Shown piece by piece: positions 42,756 to 53,100 of a stretch of DNA of 64,000 nt (positions are counted from its first letter, which is position 1; the number at the start of each line of letters is the position of its first letter). The notes beneath the pieces were generated by a model. It was given only the letters and a program-made list of their open reading frames with translations. It did not search any database and was not told the DNA's origin. The DNA comes from Corynebacterium sp. Marseille-P4321 (GTDB taxonomy: Bacteria > Actinomycetota > Actinomycetes > Mycobacteriales > Mycobacteriaceae). Location: contig NZ_CAHJXO010000003.1 in NCBI RefSeq assembly GCF_903645305.1, positions 1 to 64,000 on the forward strand. Direction: 5' to 3'. The position numbers and the translations under genes are program-made.

Positions 42756-42768
42756 TAATATCCCGTGC
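42756..42768 (+). promoter_or_regulatory. Leaderless promoter of the Gln/Pro-rich membrane protein
   Basis: TAATAT (42756-42761) is followed by 7 bases and the ATG at 42769. Confidence 0.55.
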
Positions 42769-43629
42769 ATGGCTCAAACCGACATCAATCTCACTCCCGG
42801 CGAGAAGGGCCTGTACTCCATCTCCTTCCGCCCTAACCTCGTCCTGTTCTGGCTGCGCTCCACCTTCCTTGTCACCAACCGCCGTATCGCGGTGAAGACC
42901 CCGAACACCATCCTCGGCATCATCCCGCTGGGCTTCGAGGAGCGCTCGATCCCCATGGGTTCCGTCGCCGGTGTCAACGCGTCCGTGACCGTGAAGGCCG
43001 GCCGTCTCATCCTCTTCGGCATCCTTGCCATCCTCAGCCTCTTCGGCATGCAGGAAAGCTGGGTGTTCTTCCTGTTCTTCCTGCTGTTCACCGCTTTGGC
43101 ACTGAACGCCATCCTTGCGAGCCTGGACATCACCAACAACGGTGGTGGCGTCTCCAGCGCAACCGTGTCCATCCTGGACAAGTCGGCTCTGGAGAAGTTC
43201 AAGGACAAGGCGAACGAGTACATCTACTCCGCCACCACCGCTGGCACCTCCTGGGATGAGGCGATGCACAACCCGCAGCAGTTCGCGCCGCCGCAGGGTT
43301 TCGGAGCCACCGCGAACACGCAGTTCAACATGGGCTACCAGCCGCCGCTTCAGCAGCCGCAGGCACCGCAGCACCAGCACCAGCAGCCGCAATGGGGCCA
43401 GCCACAGCAGGGCCAGTGGGGCCAGCCGCAGGCACCGCAGCACCAGCAGCAGCCGCACCAGCAGCCGCAGTGGGGCCAGCCACAGCAGGGCCAGCCACAG
43501 CAGGGCCAGCCACAGCAGGGCCAGTGGGGCCAACCGCAGCAGAACACCGGCGGCTCGACCGCGGTGAATTTCGACGCACCGCAGAATTCCAACCCGACTG
43601 ACAAGCCGGACTCCACCCCGAACGCGTAA
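42769..43629 (+). CDS. Membrane protein with PH-like domain and Gln/Pro repeat tail
   Basis: A 286-residue protein. The N-terminus (about 1-60; STFLVTNRRIAVKTPNTILG) resembles bacterial PH-like domains; two hydrophobic segments follow (about 80-112). A helical segment leads to a long tail (about 180-265) of repeated WGQPQQGQ and PQAPQHQ units. Such tails can be contact surfaces or spacers. No known family name can be given with confidence. The DNA repeats make this tail a likely length polymorphism. Confidence 0.75.
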   Translation: MAQTDINLTPGEKGLYSISFRPNLVLFWLRSTFLVTNRRIAVKTPNTILGIIPLGFEERSIPMGSVAGVNASVTVKAGRLILFGILAILSLFGMQESWVFFLFFLLFTALALNAILASLDITNNGGGVSSATVSILDKSALEKFKDKANEYIYSATTAGTSWDEAMHNPQQFAPPQGFGATANTQFNMGYQPPLQQPQAPQHQHQQPQWGQPQQGQWGQPQAPQHQQQPHQQPQWGQPQQGQPQQGQPQQGQWGQPQQNTGGSTAVNFDAPQNSNPTDKPDSTPNA

Positions 43630-43645
43630 AGTCCGTTCCCATTCA

Positions 43646-43681
43646 CCCGGTTCCGCACCAGATGCGCGGAACCGGGTTTTT
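43646..43681 (+). terminator. Rho-independent terminator
   Basis: An 11-bp stem CCCGGTTCCGC (43646-43656) and GCGGAACCGGG (43666-43676) is followed by five T. It ends the Gln/Pro-rich protein gene 17 bp past its stop. Confidence 0.88.
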
Positions 43682-43696
43682 GCTGCGCATGGGCGC

Positions 43697-43709
43697 TATG
43701 CTTACCGGC
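43697..43709 (+). promoter_or_regulatory. Leaderless promoter of the LppP/LprE-like lipoprotein
   Basis: TATGCT (43697-43702) is followed by 7 bases and the ATG at 43710, which decides the start. Confidence 0.5.
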
Positions 43710-44468
43710 ATGCTCCGCAATCGCCGCCGCGCCGCCCGCGCTCTGCTTGCCCTGCCACTCGTGTTCGCCACCGCCGCCTGCGACCTCCCGGGCTCCGGCG
43801 GGAATGACACCGCCGCCGCCCCCGAGGTGTTCACCAGCATCGCTGCCCCCGGCGACAGCGAGACAGACGGCCAGGACACAGACAGCAAGGATGGCAACAA
43901 GGAGGACGCCGACGGCAAGGCCAAGTTCGGCGAGGATAAGGATGCCACGAGCCCGGAACGGACCAGCTCGAAGGCGCCGCGGCCGCGCGACTGCGCCTCC
44001 CTGCCGAAGGATCCGCGCGACATGTACCCGGACGGCTCCGCCCCGGGGCGCATGCCGGCGGTGAGTAACGGCGATTACAACTTCTGGATCGACGACATCG
44101 AGAACGCCTACGATCCGTGCGCCCCTATCAGCTGGATCGTATTTCGCGGGCAGCTTGGCGACGTCAACGGCGTGGCCGGTACAGCAGGTTCCATCACTGA
44201 TGGCATCGCGATCTACGTTGACGGCGTGCCTGACGGGGAAATGCGCATCTTTGGCCGCATTGACGACGTCTACCTCGACGGCGACGACACCTTGCGCTTC
44301 AGGTTCAGCGAGCGTACCCGCTCCACCGCGGAGGGGTTCACCGGCAACTACGACGTCACGCTCGAAGCTGAGGGCGGCCGCGTCACCGCAGTCTCAGGCG
44401 ACCAGGGCGCGTTCTACGACAGGTGGGACGACGGTACCAGTGCGTACATGTTGGGCACGTATGACTAG
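43710..44468 (+). CDS. LppP/LprE family lipoprotein
   Basis: A 252-residue lipoprotein. The signal peptide (MLRNRRRAARALLALPLVFA) ends at the lipobox TAAC (Cys about 24). A charged Asp/Lys-rich linker (about 25-85) precedes a folded domain (about 90-252) with YNFWIDDIENAYDPCAPISW (about 122-141), two cysteines that may pair, and beta-rich segments. This domain matches the LppP/LprE lipoprotein family of mycolata, of unknown function. The start at 43710 fits a leaderless promoter better than upstream ATG codons. Confidence 0.8.
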   Translation: MLRNRRRAARALLALPLVFATAACDLPGSGGNDTAAAPEVFTSIAAPGDSETDGQDTDSKDGNKEDADGKAKFGEDKDATSPERTSSKAPRPRDCASLPKDPRDMYPDGSAPGRMPAVSNGDYNFWIDDIENAYDPCAPISWIVFRGQLGDVNGVAGTAGSITDGIAIYVDGVPDGEMRIFGRIDDVYLDGDDTLRFRFSERTRSTAEGFTGNYDVTLEAEGGRVTAVSGDQGAFYDRWDDGTSAYMLGTYD

Positions 44469-44475
44469 CGGTAGC

Positions 44476-44486
44476 CGTCGATAAGC
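44476..44486 (+). repeat. Intergenic copy of the CGTCGATAAGC word
   Basis: An exact 11-mer lies between two convergent genes, directly after the T-run of the minus-strand terminator at 44487-44512. Confidence 0.8.
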
Positions 44487-44512
44487 AAAATGCCCCGGCG
44501 CAAACCGGGGCA
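44487..44512 (-). terminator. Terminator of the Cj0069 family gene
   Basis: Perfect 8-bp arms TGCCCCGG (44491-44498) and CCGGGGCA (44505-44512) enclose a 6-base loop. On the minus strand TTTT follows (44490-44487). Confidence 0.8.
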
Positions 44513-44531
44513 TAGCGCTAGGGGTGAAGGC

Positions 44532-45593
44532 TTACGCGTGCTTCTCCTCGACGCGCTTGATGGCCTCCTCGGCCACGAGCTCCTGGATGCCCATGTCCAG
44601 CTCGGAGGTGAAGCCGACGCAGGAGCAGTTGATCTCGCCGAGGACGTAGGTGTCCTCGCCGGTCTCGTCGTCGTCGGCGAGCATGAAGTCGGCCGTCCAG
44701 ATCAGCGGGATGTTGTCGCCGCCGAGGTTCTCAGCGATGACCGGGCGGGCCTCGGCGAACATGTCGACGAGCTCCTGCCACTCCTCCGGCTTCTGGTAGG
44801 TGTACTTCGCGCCGGAGAACAGGGTTGCGGAGAACGCGTCGCCGCCCTCGGCCGGCTTCTTGTGCACGACGAACACCGGGTGCGGGCCGACCAGCAGAAT
44901 GCGGATCTCACCCTCGGTGATGCGCGGCATGAAGCGCATGTCCACCAGCATGCCGTTGTCACCGATGATGTACTGGTCGCAGAAGTCCATGAACTCGCCG
45001 AGCTCGCGCTCTTCGGTGTGGTTGTCCACAGCCTCGGTGCACTTCAGTTTGGTGTCCAGCGGCAGGGCGGTGCCCGGCTCGACGGACTCGGCCAGGGACT
45101 CGTCGGCGAGGCGCACGCGCCAGATACCGGAGCCGGTGGAGCCGCGGTTCTGCTTCAGCACACGCTCGCCGTAAGACAGCGACGTCGGGAAGGTCTCGTG
45201 GAAGGACTCCACGTCGTAGTACGCGGCGGTGTCTGCCGGAACCAGGTCGGTCTGGTTGAGCTTGACCAGGGCGTCCTTCGCGCCGTAGGAGACCATCTCC
45301 TCCGGGGTGGACATGCCGACCAGGCCAGCCTCGGAAAGGCGGGTGAGCAGGTCGAAGTAGCCCTTCTCGCCGCCCGGGATGTTGCCCGGGTTCACGCGGG
45401 AGATGTAGGCGTCGAAGTTCTCGGAGACGTAGTTGAACAGGTCCTCGGTCCACTCGGGGCGGTAGTAGACGACCTCGGAGTTCCAGTCCTTCTCCTTGAT
45501 CGCGTTCACGATGGGCATGGTGTCCTTGCGGTGGCCGTCGATGTACTTGTCGGAGCCGCCTTCAACCTCGAAGACAACAATCGCCTTTTTCAC
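44532..45593 (-). CDS. Cj0069 family ATP-grasp-like protein
   Basis: A 353-residue protein of a family found in Corynebacterium and some epsilonproteobacteria. It has an ATP-grasp-like layout: N-terminal Rossmann-like part (about 1-110), KQNRGSTGSGIWRV (ATP-binding loop, about 147-160), LVDMRFMPRITEGEIRILLVG (in part, about 215) and metal-binding LGEINCSCVGF near the end (about 318-328). The reaction is unknown; peptide or amide bond formation would be typical of the fold. The GTG has AAAGGG about 7 bases upstream. Confidence 0.82.
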   Translation of the reverse strand: MKKAIVVFEVEGGSDKYIDGHRKDTMPIVNAIKEKDWNSEVVYYRPEWTEDLFNYVSENFDAYISRVNPGNIPGGEKGYFDLLTRLSEAGLVGMSTPEEMVSYGAKDALVKLNQTDLVPADTAAYYDVESFHETFPTSLSYGERVLKQNRGSTGSGIWRVRLADESLAESVEPGTALPLDTKLKCTEAVDNHTEERELGEFMDFCDQYIIGDNGMLVDMRFMPRITEGEIRILLVGPHPVFVVHKKPAEGGDAFSATLFSGAKYTYQKPEEWQELVDMFAEARPVIAENLGGDNIPLIWTADFMLADDDETGEDTYVLGEINCSCVGFTSELDMGIQELVAEEAIKRVEEKHA

Positions 45594-45776
45594 TGCAATC
45601 CCTTTCCTAGGTGCGCTCGTGCGGCACAGCGGAAATTGTGGCGCCGCACGACGGTTAAAATTCGGGAACGACGTTGGCCGTAACCTGTGTGTTCCTCACT
45701 CGACTCTAAACGTTGCACGTGAGTTATGCGGGGCGAGCGCGGGGACAGTGCCGAACCTCACACACGCGCTTTTAGC

Positions 45777-45797
45777 AGCCCCGGACGGGCTATTTTT
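45777..45797 (+). terminator. Orphan terminator-like hairpin upstream of sseA
   Basis: AGCCC (45777-45781) and GGGCT (45787-45791) form a short stem; TTTTT follows at 45793-45797. No plus-strand gene lies just upstream, so it could be an attenuator or the end of an unannotated small RNA. Confidence 0.4.
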
Positions 45798-45887
45798 CCG
45801 TGGTTTCCGCGCGTGGAGGGGCTGATTGTGGGTAACGTTGGCGGGCGCAGGGTACCGTGACGTTCCCGCGTGATGGAGGTAGCGAAG

Positions 45888-46751
45888 GTGGGCATCGAGT
45901 TCGACGACAACCCGCAGTTTCAGCAGTACGCGCACCCGGAGAAGTTTGTGTCGGCGGCGTGGCTGTCGGCGCGGCTCGGTATGCCGGGGTTGAAGGTGGT
46001 TGAAAGCGACGAGGACGCGTTCCTCTACGACATCGGCCACATCCCGGGGGCGGTGCGCATCGATTGGCGCACGGATTTGAATGATCCGCTGGTGCGCGAC
46101 TTCATCGACGGGGAGGCGTTTGCGGAGTTGATGCGTTCGCGCGGCATTTCGCGCGAGGACACGGTGGTGGTGTACGGCGATCGTTCCAATTGGTGGGCGG
46201 CGTACACGGCGTGGGTGTTTGAGTTGTTCGGGCATCCGGATGTGCGTCTGCTTGACGGGGGCCGCGACGCGTGGATGGGTGAGGAGCGCGACACGTCGTT
46301 TATGGTGCCGGAGTACCCGGCGTCGGATTATCCGGTGGTTGAGCGCAAGGATTCGCCCTTCCGCACGTTTGCTTCGGAGTTGTTGGAGGAAAAGCCTGCG
46401 CAGCTTATCGACGCTCGCCCGTCCGACCAGTTCGCCGGCATCGAGCCGGAGCCGGACGAGCCCGGGGTGCGCACGCTGCGCTACGGCCACATCCCTGGCG
46501 CGGTGAACGTGACGTGGGGCCGTTCGGTCTTTCCGAATTCGCGGTTCCGCCCGCTGGAGGACATCAAGGCGATTTACGCCGATTTCGACCCGTCGGCGCG
46601 CACGGTGGTCTACTGCCAGCTCGGCGAGAGCTCCTCGCACACGTGGTTCGTGCTGAACCACATTTTGGGTTTTGAGGACATTTCGCTTTACGACGGTTCC
46701 TGGGCCGAGTGGGGCAACTTAGTGCGCGTACCCGTGGAGAAGGGCGAATAA
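45888..46751 (+). CDS. sseA: Thiosulfate/3-mercaptopyruvate sulfurtransferase
   Basis: A 287-residue protein with two rhodanese domains. The first (about 18-135) lacks the active cysteine; the second has the catalytic loop YCQLGESS (about 238-245), with the active Cys. The family moves sulfane sulfur from thiosulfate or mercaptopyruvate to cyanide or thiol acceptors. The GTG at 45888 has GGAGG 8 bases upstream and is preferred over the earlier ATG and GTG. It precedes accBC, an order conserved in corynebacteria and mycobacteria. Confidence 0.92.
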   Translation: MGIEFDDNPQFQQYAHPEKFVSAAWLSARLGMPGLKVVESDEDAFLYDIGHIPGAVRIDWRTDLNDPLVRDFIDGEAFAELMRSRGISREDTVVVYGDRSNWWAAYTAWVFELFGHPDVRLLDGGRDAWMGEERDTSFMVPEYPASDYPVVERKDSPFRTFASELLEEKPAQLIDARPSDQFAGIEPEPDEPGVRTLRYGHIPGAVNVTWGRSVFPNSRFRPLEDIKAIYADFDPSARTVVYCQLGESSSHTWFVLNHILGFEDISLYDGSWAEWGNLVRVPVEKGE

Positions 46752-46884
46752 CCTCGCCGGTTTTACGGGACGGTTCGACGCGTGAGGCGCGGACGCGCGG
46801 TAACATGGTGCGACGTTTATCCGATGTTTCTTCGGTAGATACCACCAGACGTGTTCGCGAGTACGTAAAGGACGGGATTGCTTC

Positions 46885-48723
46885 GTGGCTTCCACCCAGC
46901 CGGCAACTGCTACAACCGCTTCGAGCCTGCCCACTTCCCTGACCAAGGTTTTGGTGGCTAACCGTGGCGAGATCGCGGTGCGCGTGATCCGCGCGGCGAA
47001 GGATGAAGGTATTGCCTCCGTTGCGGTGTACGCCGAGCCGGACGCGGATGCGCCGTTTGTGCGTTTGGCGGACGAGGCGTTCGCCCTCGGCGGCACAACT
47101 GCGGCTGAGAGCTACTTGGACATGGACAAGGTGATCGCGGCGGCCGAGGCGTCGGGGGCGGATGCGATCCACCCCGGCTATGGCTTCCTGTCCGAGAACG
47201 CGGAGTTCGCCCAGAAGGTTATTGACGCTGGCCTAACGTGGATCGGGCCGTCGCCGGAGGCGATCGCTGCGCTGGGCGACAAGGTCACTGCCCGCCACAT
47301 CGCTGAAGCCGCGGACGCGCCGATGGCGCCGGGCACAAAGGATCCGGTCGCGGACGCCGAGGAGGTGCTCGCGTTCGCGGACGAGCACGGGCTGCCGGTG
47401 GCGATCAAGGCTGCGTTCGGCGGCGGCGGCCGCGGCATGAAGGTCGCGTATTCGCGTGAGGAGATCCCGGAGCTGTACGAGTCTGCCACGCGCGAGGCGA
47501 CCGCTGCGTTCGGCCGCGGCGAGTGCTTCGTGGAGCGTTACTTGGACCGCGCGCGCCACGTCGAGGCGCAGGTGCTAGCCGACATGCACGGCAACGTGGT
47601 GGTGATGGGCACGCGTGACTGCTCGCTGCAGCGCCGTTTTCAGAAGCTTGTGGAGGAAGCCCCGGCCCCCTTCCTCACCGACGAGCAGCGCGAGCGCATC
47701 CACGCCTCCGCGAAGGCGATTTGCCGCGAGGCGGGTTACTTCGGCGCGGGCACGGTGGAGTACTTGGTGGGTTCCGACGGGCTGATTTCTTTCCTGGAGG
47801 TCAATACCCGCCTGCAGGTTGAGCACCCGGTCACCGAAGTGACCGCTGGTGTGGATTTGGTGCGCCAGCAGTTCCGCATCGCGCGCGGGGAGCAATTGCT
47901 TATCGACGAAGACCCGGCCCCGCGCGGCCACGCCATCGAGTTTCGCATCAACGGCGAGGACGCTTCCGCCAACTTTATGCCGGCGCCGGGCACGATCACG
48001 GCGTACTCGGAGCCCGCGGGCCCGGGTGTGCGCGTGGATTCCGGCGTGGAGGCTGGTTCGGTGATCGGCGGGCAGTTCGACTCGATGTTGGCGAAGCTGA
48101 TCGTCTACGGCGAGACCCGCGAGGAGGCGATCCAGCGCGCCCGCCGCGCACTGGACGAGTACGCGGTGTCCGGCATTCCGACGGTCATCCCGTTCCACCG
48201 CGCCGTGTTGGACGACCCGGCTTTCGTGGGCAACGGTATGGGCCATGAAGCTGGCTTCGACGTGTACACGCGCTGGATCGAGGAAGAGTGGGCGGGCCTG
48301 CCTGAGGGGGCCGTCGCAGACGCCCCAGATGCCCCAGATGCTACAGACGCTGCAGACTCAGAAGACACCACCGCACCTCAGCGCCGCATCTTCGCCGTGG
48401 AAGTTAACGGCCGCCGTTTCGAGGTGGCGCTGCCGGAGGAACTCGTCGCAGGCGGCGCGGCTCGCCGCAAGCCGAAGAAGCGTCGCGCGGCCGGCAAGGT
48501 GGCCGCCTCCGGCGACGCGGTCGCGGCGCCGATGCAGGGCTCCGTGGTGAAGGTCAACGTCGCTGAGGGCGACGAGGTGGCCGAGGGCGACGTGCTCGTC
48601 GTGCTGGAAGCGATGAAGATGGAAAACCCGGTCAAGGCTCACAAGGCTGGCACCGTTACCGGCCTTGCCGTGGAGACCGGTGCCCAGGTGAATAAGGCGG
48701 CTGTGCTTATGGAGCTGAAGTAG
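46885..48723 (+). CDS. accBC: Acyl-CoA carboxylase biotin carboxylase/BCCP alpha subunit
   Basis: A 612-residue fused protein: biotin carboxylase (about 20-465), with [16 protein letters not shown], the ATP-grasp loop GGGGRGMK (about 175) and [14 protein letters not shown] (about 306-319), then a linker and a biotinyl domain (about 535-612) with EAMKMEN, the Lys that BirA biotinylates. It supplies carboxybiotin to AccD subunits for malonyl-CoA and methylmalonyl-CoA. The linker (about 478-495) carries Asp-Ala-Pro/Thr repeats encoded by near-tandem DNA. GTG start with AAAGGACGGG upstream. Confidence 0.96.
   Translation: MASTQPATATTASSLPTSLTKVLVANRGEIAVRVIRAAKDEGIASVAVYAEPDADAPFVRLADEAFALGGTTAAESYLDMDKVIAAAEASGADAIHPGYGFLSENAEFAQKVIDAGLTWIGPSPEAIAALGDKVTARHIAEAADAPMAPGTKDPVADAEEVLAFADEHGLPVAIKAAFGGGGRGMKVAYSREEIPELYESATREATAAFGRGECFVERYLDRARHVEAQVLADMHGNVVVMGTRDCSLQRRFQKLVEEAPAPFLTDEQRERIHASAKAICREAGYFGAGTVEYLVGSDGLISFLEVNTRLQVEHPVTEVTAGVDLVRQQFRIARGEQLLIDEDPAPRGHAIEFRINGEDASANFMPAPGTITAYSEPAGPGVRVDSGVEAGSVIGGQFDSMLAKLIVYGETREEAIQRARRALDEYAVSGIPTVIPFHRAVLDDPAFVGNGMGHEAGFDVYTRWIEEEWAGLPEGAVADAPDAPDATDAADSEDTTAPQRRIFAVEVNGRRFEVALPEELVAGGAARRKPKKRRAAGKVAASGDAVAAPMQGSVVKVNVAEGDEVAEGDVLVVLEAMKMENPVKAHKAGTVTGLAVETGAQVNKAAVLMELK
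48316..48366 (+). repeat. Degenerate Asp-Ala repeat in the accBC linker
   Basis: Units of GCAGACGCC/CCAGATGCC/CTACAGACG type encode alternating Asp and Ala residues between the carboxylase and biotinyl domains. The repeat is imperfect and in frame. Confidence 0.7.
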
Positions 48724-49630
48724 GCAGATACAGCGGGGCCAACTCCTCTGCCATCTTCAGCAGCACCGGGATCGACGCGACCGCGACCCCGACCACGATC
48801 GCCACAATGACCGGCAGCGCCGCGTTTTCGGAGCTACCCACAATCGCTGAGGACGACGACTCCGAGGAACGCTGCTGCGCCCGCTGGGTGAGCTTCGCCG
48901 CAGCGCCAGCAGCACCTTCCCCCGGCACGTAGGCGGCGTGCGCTTTCGGCGTGTGCACCCGCCCGTAGGCCGAGAGCAGCTCAATTTCCTGCTCCCCGCG
49001 CACAGCGTCGCCGTTAATCGGCTGGGACGCGCGCGACAGGCTCACCTCGAGCCCGCCGTCATCCCAGATCTTGCTCGCGCCCGAGAACACGCCGATGAAC
49101 CCGCGGTTTTGCACCCACACCGGCCCGCCGGAATCGCCCTTGTCGCCGTCCCCGGCATCGAAGTAGACGTTGTTCGCCAGGCTGCCGACGTACGCGCCGC
49201 AGTGCATCCGGCCGGATGCGGAACCGTAGAAGCACACCCGGTCCCCTTTCGACACGTCCGCCGGGTCCACCACCGCGTCGCCGCTAAAGCGATTCGGGCC
49301 CAAACGCACACCGGGGTCCCATGTCACCAGGCCCCAGTCGTTGCCCGTGTCGCTGGAACCGAAGAGCAAAGACGGGCTGAAGGTGCCGGTTGCGGAACCG
49401 TCAGGCGTCGATACGCGTGCTCCTGCTTTGCCGCAATGCCCCGCCGTGTAGCTCAACCCCTGCTTCGCGTCGTTGTAGCCAATCGTGCAGGTGTAGCGCC
49501 CGTCCACGCGAAGCGCCGCACCCTGAGCCACCTCCGCGGCGGCCGACGCGGCCGGGGCCACAACCGGGACCACAGCCGACGCGAGCACCACGGCAGCTGC
49601 GACGGCGGGAAGCGAACGCGAAATTGCCAT
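48707..49630 (-). CDS. Secreted trypsin-like serine protease, membrane anchored
   Basis: A 307-residue S1-type protease. After a signal peptide (about 1-32) comes a catalytic domain with His in TAGHCG (about 66), Asp in GNDWGLV (about 97) and Ser in [11 protein letters not shown] (about 166-171); cysteines near the His and in [12 protein letters not shown] may pair. A Ser/Gln-rich stalk and one C-terminal membrane segment (about 270-292) tether it to the cell. The ATG follows TACGCT and 7 bases. The 3' end overlaps accBC by 17 bp. Confidence 0.87.
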   Translation of the reverse strand: MAISRSLPAVAAAVVLASAVVPVVAPAASAAAEVAQGAALRVDGRYTCTIGYNDAKQGLSYTAGHCGKAGARVSTPDGSATGTFSPSLLFGSSDTGNDWGLVTWDPGVRLGPNRFSGDAVVDPADVSKGDRVCFYGSASGRMHCGAYVGSLANNVYFDAGDGDKGDSGGPVWVQNRGFIGVFSGASKIWDDGGLEVSLSRASQPINGDAVRGEQEIELLSAYGRVHTPKAHAAYVPGEGAAGAAAKLTQRAQQRSSESSSSAIVGSSENAALPVIVAIVVGVAVASIPVLLKMAEELAPLYLPTSAP

Positions 49631-49654
49631 GCGGGTAAGCGTACCGTGGTGCGC
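49631..49654. promoter_or_regulatory. 24-bp divergent promoter, protease and GNAT gene
   Basis: TACGCT (49643-49638, minus strand) ends 7 bases before the protease ATG and TACCGT (49642-49647, plus strand) ends 7 bases before the GNAT ATG. The two hexamers overlap by two bases. Confidence 0.55.
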
Positions 49655-50152
49655 ATGAATACCCCGATTGCGTTCACCCTGCGCGAAGCGACCGAATCAG
49701 ACCGCACGTACCTGCGGCGCCTGAACTACCTCACGGAGGTCTTCGGCGACGAGGAAGGCACCATCGGGGAAAAGGAACGCGACGGCTCCGACATCTACGT
49801 CGGCGAGTGGGACCCCGAGCGCGAAAGCGGCGTGATCGCCTTCGACCAGTTCCGCACCCCAGCAGGCGGTGTGTGGCTGCGCTACTGGGCCACGCCTGAG
49901 GAGGGCAACGCGAACCTCGGGCCCGGCATCCCTGAGCTGGCCATCGCGGTGGAGAACCGGTACGCGGGCCACCAGCTCGCGGTGCAACTGCTCGACGCGG
50001 CCGCCGACCTCGCCCGCCGCCAAGGCGCGCCGAAGCTCGCCCTGTGGGTCGACCCGGACAATCCGCGGGCGCGCCACCGCTACGAAACCTTCGGCTTCAC
50101 AGACGTCGAGGGCCACGACAACGTCATGGCCCTCGATCTCGCGCGCGGCTAA
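49655..50152 (+). CDS. GNAT family N-acetyltransferase
   Basis: A 165-residue single GNAT domain. The acetyl-CoA region is ELAIAVENRYAGHQLAVQLLDAA (seen in part, about 91-113), with the pantetheine loop changed to RYAGHQLA from the usual RxxGxGx. The C-terminal ARHRYETFGF is the usual substrate-side helix. The substrate cannot be predicted. Leaderless-type start at 49655. It ends one base before the pyc stop on the other strand. Confidence 0.85.
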   Translation: MNTPIAFTLREATESDRTYLRRLNYLTEVFGDEEGTIGEKERDGSDIYVGEWDPERESGVIAFDQFRTPAGGVWLRYWATPEEGNANLGPGIPELAIAVENRYAGHQLAVQLLDAAADLARRQGAPKLALWVDPDNPRARHRYETFGFTDVEGHDNVMALDLARG

Positions 50153-53100
50153 CTAGCTGATCACAACCACCAGGTCGCCGCCTTCAACCTTGGTGGGCTG
50201 GGTGAAGGCGACGCGCTCGATCACGCCGTCCTTCGTCGCGGAAATGGCGGCCTCCATCTTCATCGCCTCGATGGACGCGACCGGGTCGCCAGCCTTGACC
50301 TCGTCGCCCTCCTTCACCGTGACGGTCACGGCGCCCGCGAACGGTGCGGCGACGTGGCCCGGGTTGGAAGAATCGGCCTTCTCCACCTCGGCGACGGAGG
50401 ACTCGGCGGACTCGTCGCGCACCACCATCGGGCGCACCTGGCCGTTGACGGTGAGGATAACTTGGCGCATGCCCTTCTCGTCCGGCTCGCCCACGGCGTC
50501 GAGGCTGACCACCAGCGGCGGGCGGTTCTCGTCGATCTCGCCGTACCAAATCATCGTCTCCTCGCCCTCTTCCAGACCGTAGAAGAACGCCTTGTCGCCC
50601 AGCTGGTCGGTCACACCGTAGGCGCGCAGGTGCTCCTGGTACTCGGCGTACTGCTTCGGGAACAGCAGCTGATCCAGCGCCGCGCGACGGGCGGTGTGCT
50701 CATCGCTTTCCAGATCCGGTGCAAGCTCCTCAGGCACCTGCACGGTGTGGTCGACCTCGGAGCGGTCCTCCAGCGCCTTGTCGCGCAGCAGCGGCCAGCC
50801 GCCCGGAGGGGTGCCCAGCTCGCCCTGCAGGAAGCCGATGACGGACTCGGGGATGTCGTATTTGCGCGGGTTCTCCGCGAACTCCTCCGGGCTCACGCCC
50901 TGCCCCACGAGCTGCAGGGCCAGGTCGCCGACCACCTTCGACGACGGGGTGACCTTCGTCGGGCGGCCGAGGATTTCGTTCACACCGGCGTAGTAGTCCT
51001 CGATGAGCTCGAAGCGGTCCTCCAGGCCCAGCGCCTTCGCCTGGGTGCGCAGGTTAGACAGCTGGCCGCCGGGGATCTCGTGCTTGTACACGCGGCCGGT
51101 CGGGCCCGGAATACCGGACTCGAACGGGGCGTAGACCTGGCGCACGGCCTCCCAGTACGGCTCCATGTCGAAGACGGCCTGCAGGTCGATGCCGGTGTCA
51201 CGCTCCGTGTTCGCGAACGCTGCCACCAGCGCCGACATGGACGGCTGGGAGGTGGTGCCAGCCAGCGGCGCGGAGGCCACGTCGACCACGTCCGCGCCCG
51301 CGTTCGCGGCCGCCAGGTAGGTGGCCAGCTGGCCACCTGCGGTGTCGTGGGTGTGCACGTGCACCGGCAGGTCGAAGCGCTCACGCAGCGCGCTGACCAG
51401 CTTCGCCGCCGCCGCCGGGCGCATCAAACCGGCCATGTCTTTAATGGCCAGCACGTGGGCGCCCGCCTCGACGATCTCATCGGCGAGGTTTAGGTAGTAG
51501 TCCAGCGTGTAGAGGTCCTCGTTCGGGTCCAGCAGGTTGCCGGAGTACGCCATGGCGACCTCGGCGACAGTGGTGCCGGTTTCCAGCACCGCGTCGATGG
51601 CCGGGCGCATCTGGGAGACGTCGTTAAGCGCGTCGAAGATACGGAAGATGTCGATGCCGGAGGTCGCGGCCTCACGCACGAACGCCTTCGTCACCGAGTC
51701 CGGGTACGGGGTGTAGCCCACGGTGTTGCGGCCGCGCAGCAGCATCTGGATGTTCACGTTCGGCATCGCCTCGCGCAGCTCGTCCAGGCGCATCCACGGC
51801 GACTCGTGGAGGAAGCGCATGCCCACGTCGTAAGTCGCGCCGCCCCACGCCTCCACCGAAGTCAGCTCCGGGGTGAGGTGGCCGACGTGCTTCGCGGCCG
51901 CAACCAGGGTGTTGGTGCGGACGCGGGTGGCCAGAAGCGACTGGTGCGCGTCGCGGAACGTCGTCTCGGTAACACCAAGCGCGGTCTGGTTGCGCAGCTT
52001 CTCGGCCCACTTCTTCGGGCCGAGTTCCAACAGCTCGTCGCGGGAGCCGCGCGGCAGCTCGCCGTAGTCGTTCTTCGGCAGCTTCTTCGACGGCTGGATG
52101 TTCGTCGGGCGCTCGCCGTTCGGCTTGTTCACCGTCACGGAAGCGAGGTACTCGAGGATCTTGCCCGCGTCGTCCGCGGCAGCCGGCGCCTCGAGCAGGT
52201 GCGGGTGATCCGCGATGAAGCCGGTGTTGATGCGCTCGTTGCGGAACTCCGGCTCAGAAAGCAGTGCGCGCAGGAAGCCGATGTTGGTGGACAGGCCGGT
52301 GACGGAGAACTCGTTGAGGGCACGCAGCGCACGGTCCACGGCCACCTGGAAGTTGCGGCCGCGGCAGGTCATCTTCACCAGCAGCGAGTCGAAGTTCGGG
52401 GTGATGATGGTGCCCACGGCCACGGAGCCGTCGAGGCGCACTCCGGCGCCGCCCGGGGAGCGGTAGCCGGTGACCACGCCGGAGTCGGGCCTGAAGCCGT
52501 TCGCCGGGTCCTCGGTGGTGATGCGGCATTGCAGCGCAGCGCCGTTGACCTCGATGAGGTCCTGCTCCAGGTGCACGTCGGCAAGCTTGGCGCCGGCGGC
52601 GATGTACATCTGGTTCTTCACGATGTCGATGCCGGTGACCTCCTCGGTCACCGTGTGCTCCACCTGCACGCGCGGGTTCATCTCGATGAACACGTGGTTG
52701 CCCTGCTCGTCGACGAGGAACTCGACGGTGCCCGCACCCTCGTAGTTGATCTCCTTGCAGAAATTCACCGCGTCCTGGCAGATGCGCTGGCGCTGCTCCT
52801 CGGTGATGTGCTGCGCGGGCGCGATCTCGACGACCTTCTGGTGGCGGCGCTGCACGGAGCAGTCGCGCTCAAACAGGTGCACCACGTTGCCGTGGGAATC
52901 GGCCATGATCTGCACCTCGATGTGCTGCGGCTTGATCACCGCGCGCTCGATGTAGACATGGGGGTCGCCGAAGGCGGCTTCCGCCTCGCGGGAAGCTTCA
53001 GCAGCAAGCTTTTCGACGTCCTCTTGCTTCTCAATAAATCGCATGCCGCGACCGCCACCACCGGCGACAGCCTTGACGAAGACGGGGAACTCGAAGTCCT

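Noticed and set aside
43324..43552. Repeated units in the Gln/Pro-rich gene as a possible CRISPR
   Set aside because: The repeats are in frame, imperfect, without unique spacers, and encode a low-complexity protein tail.
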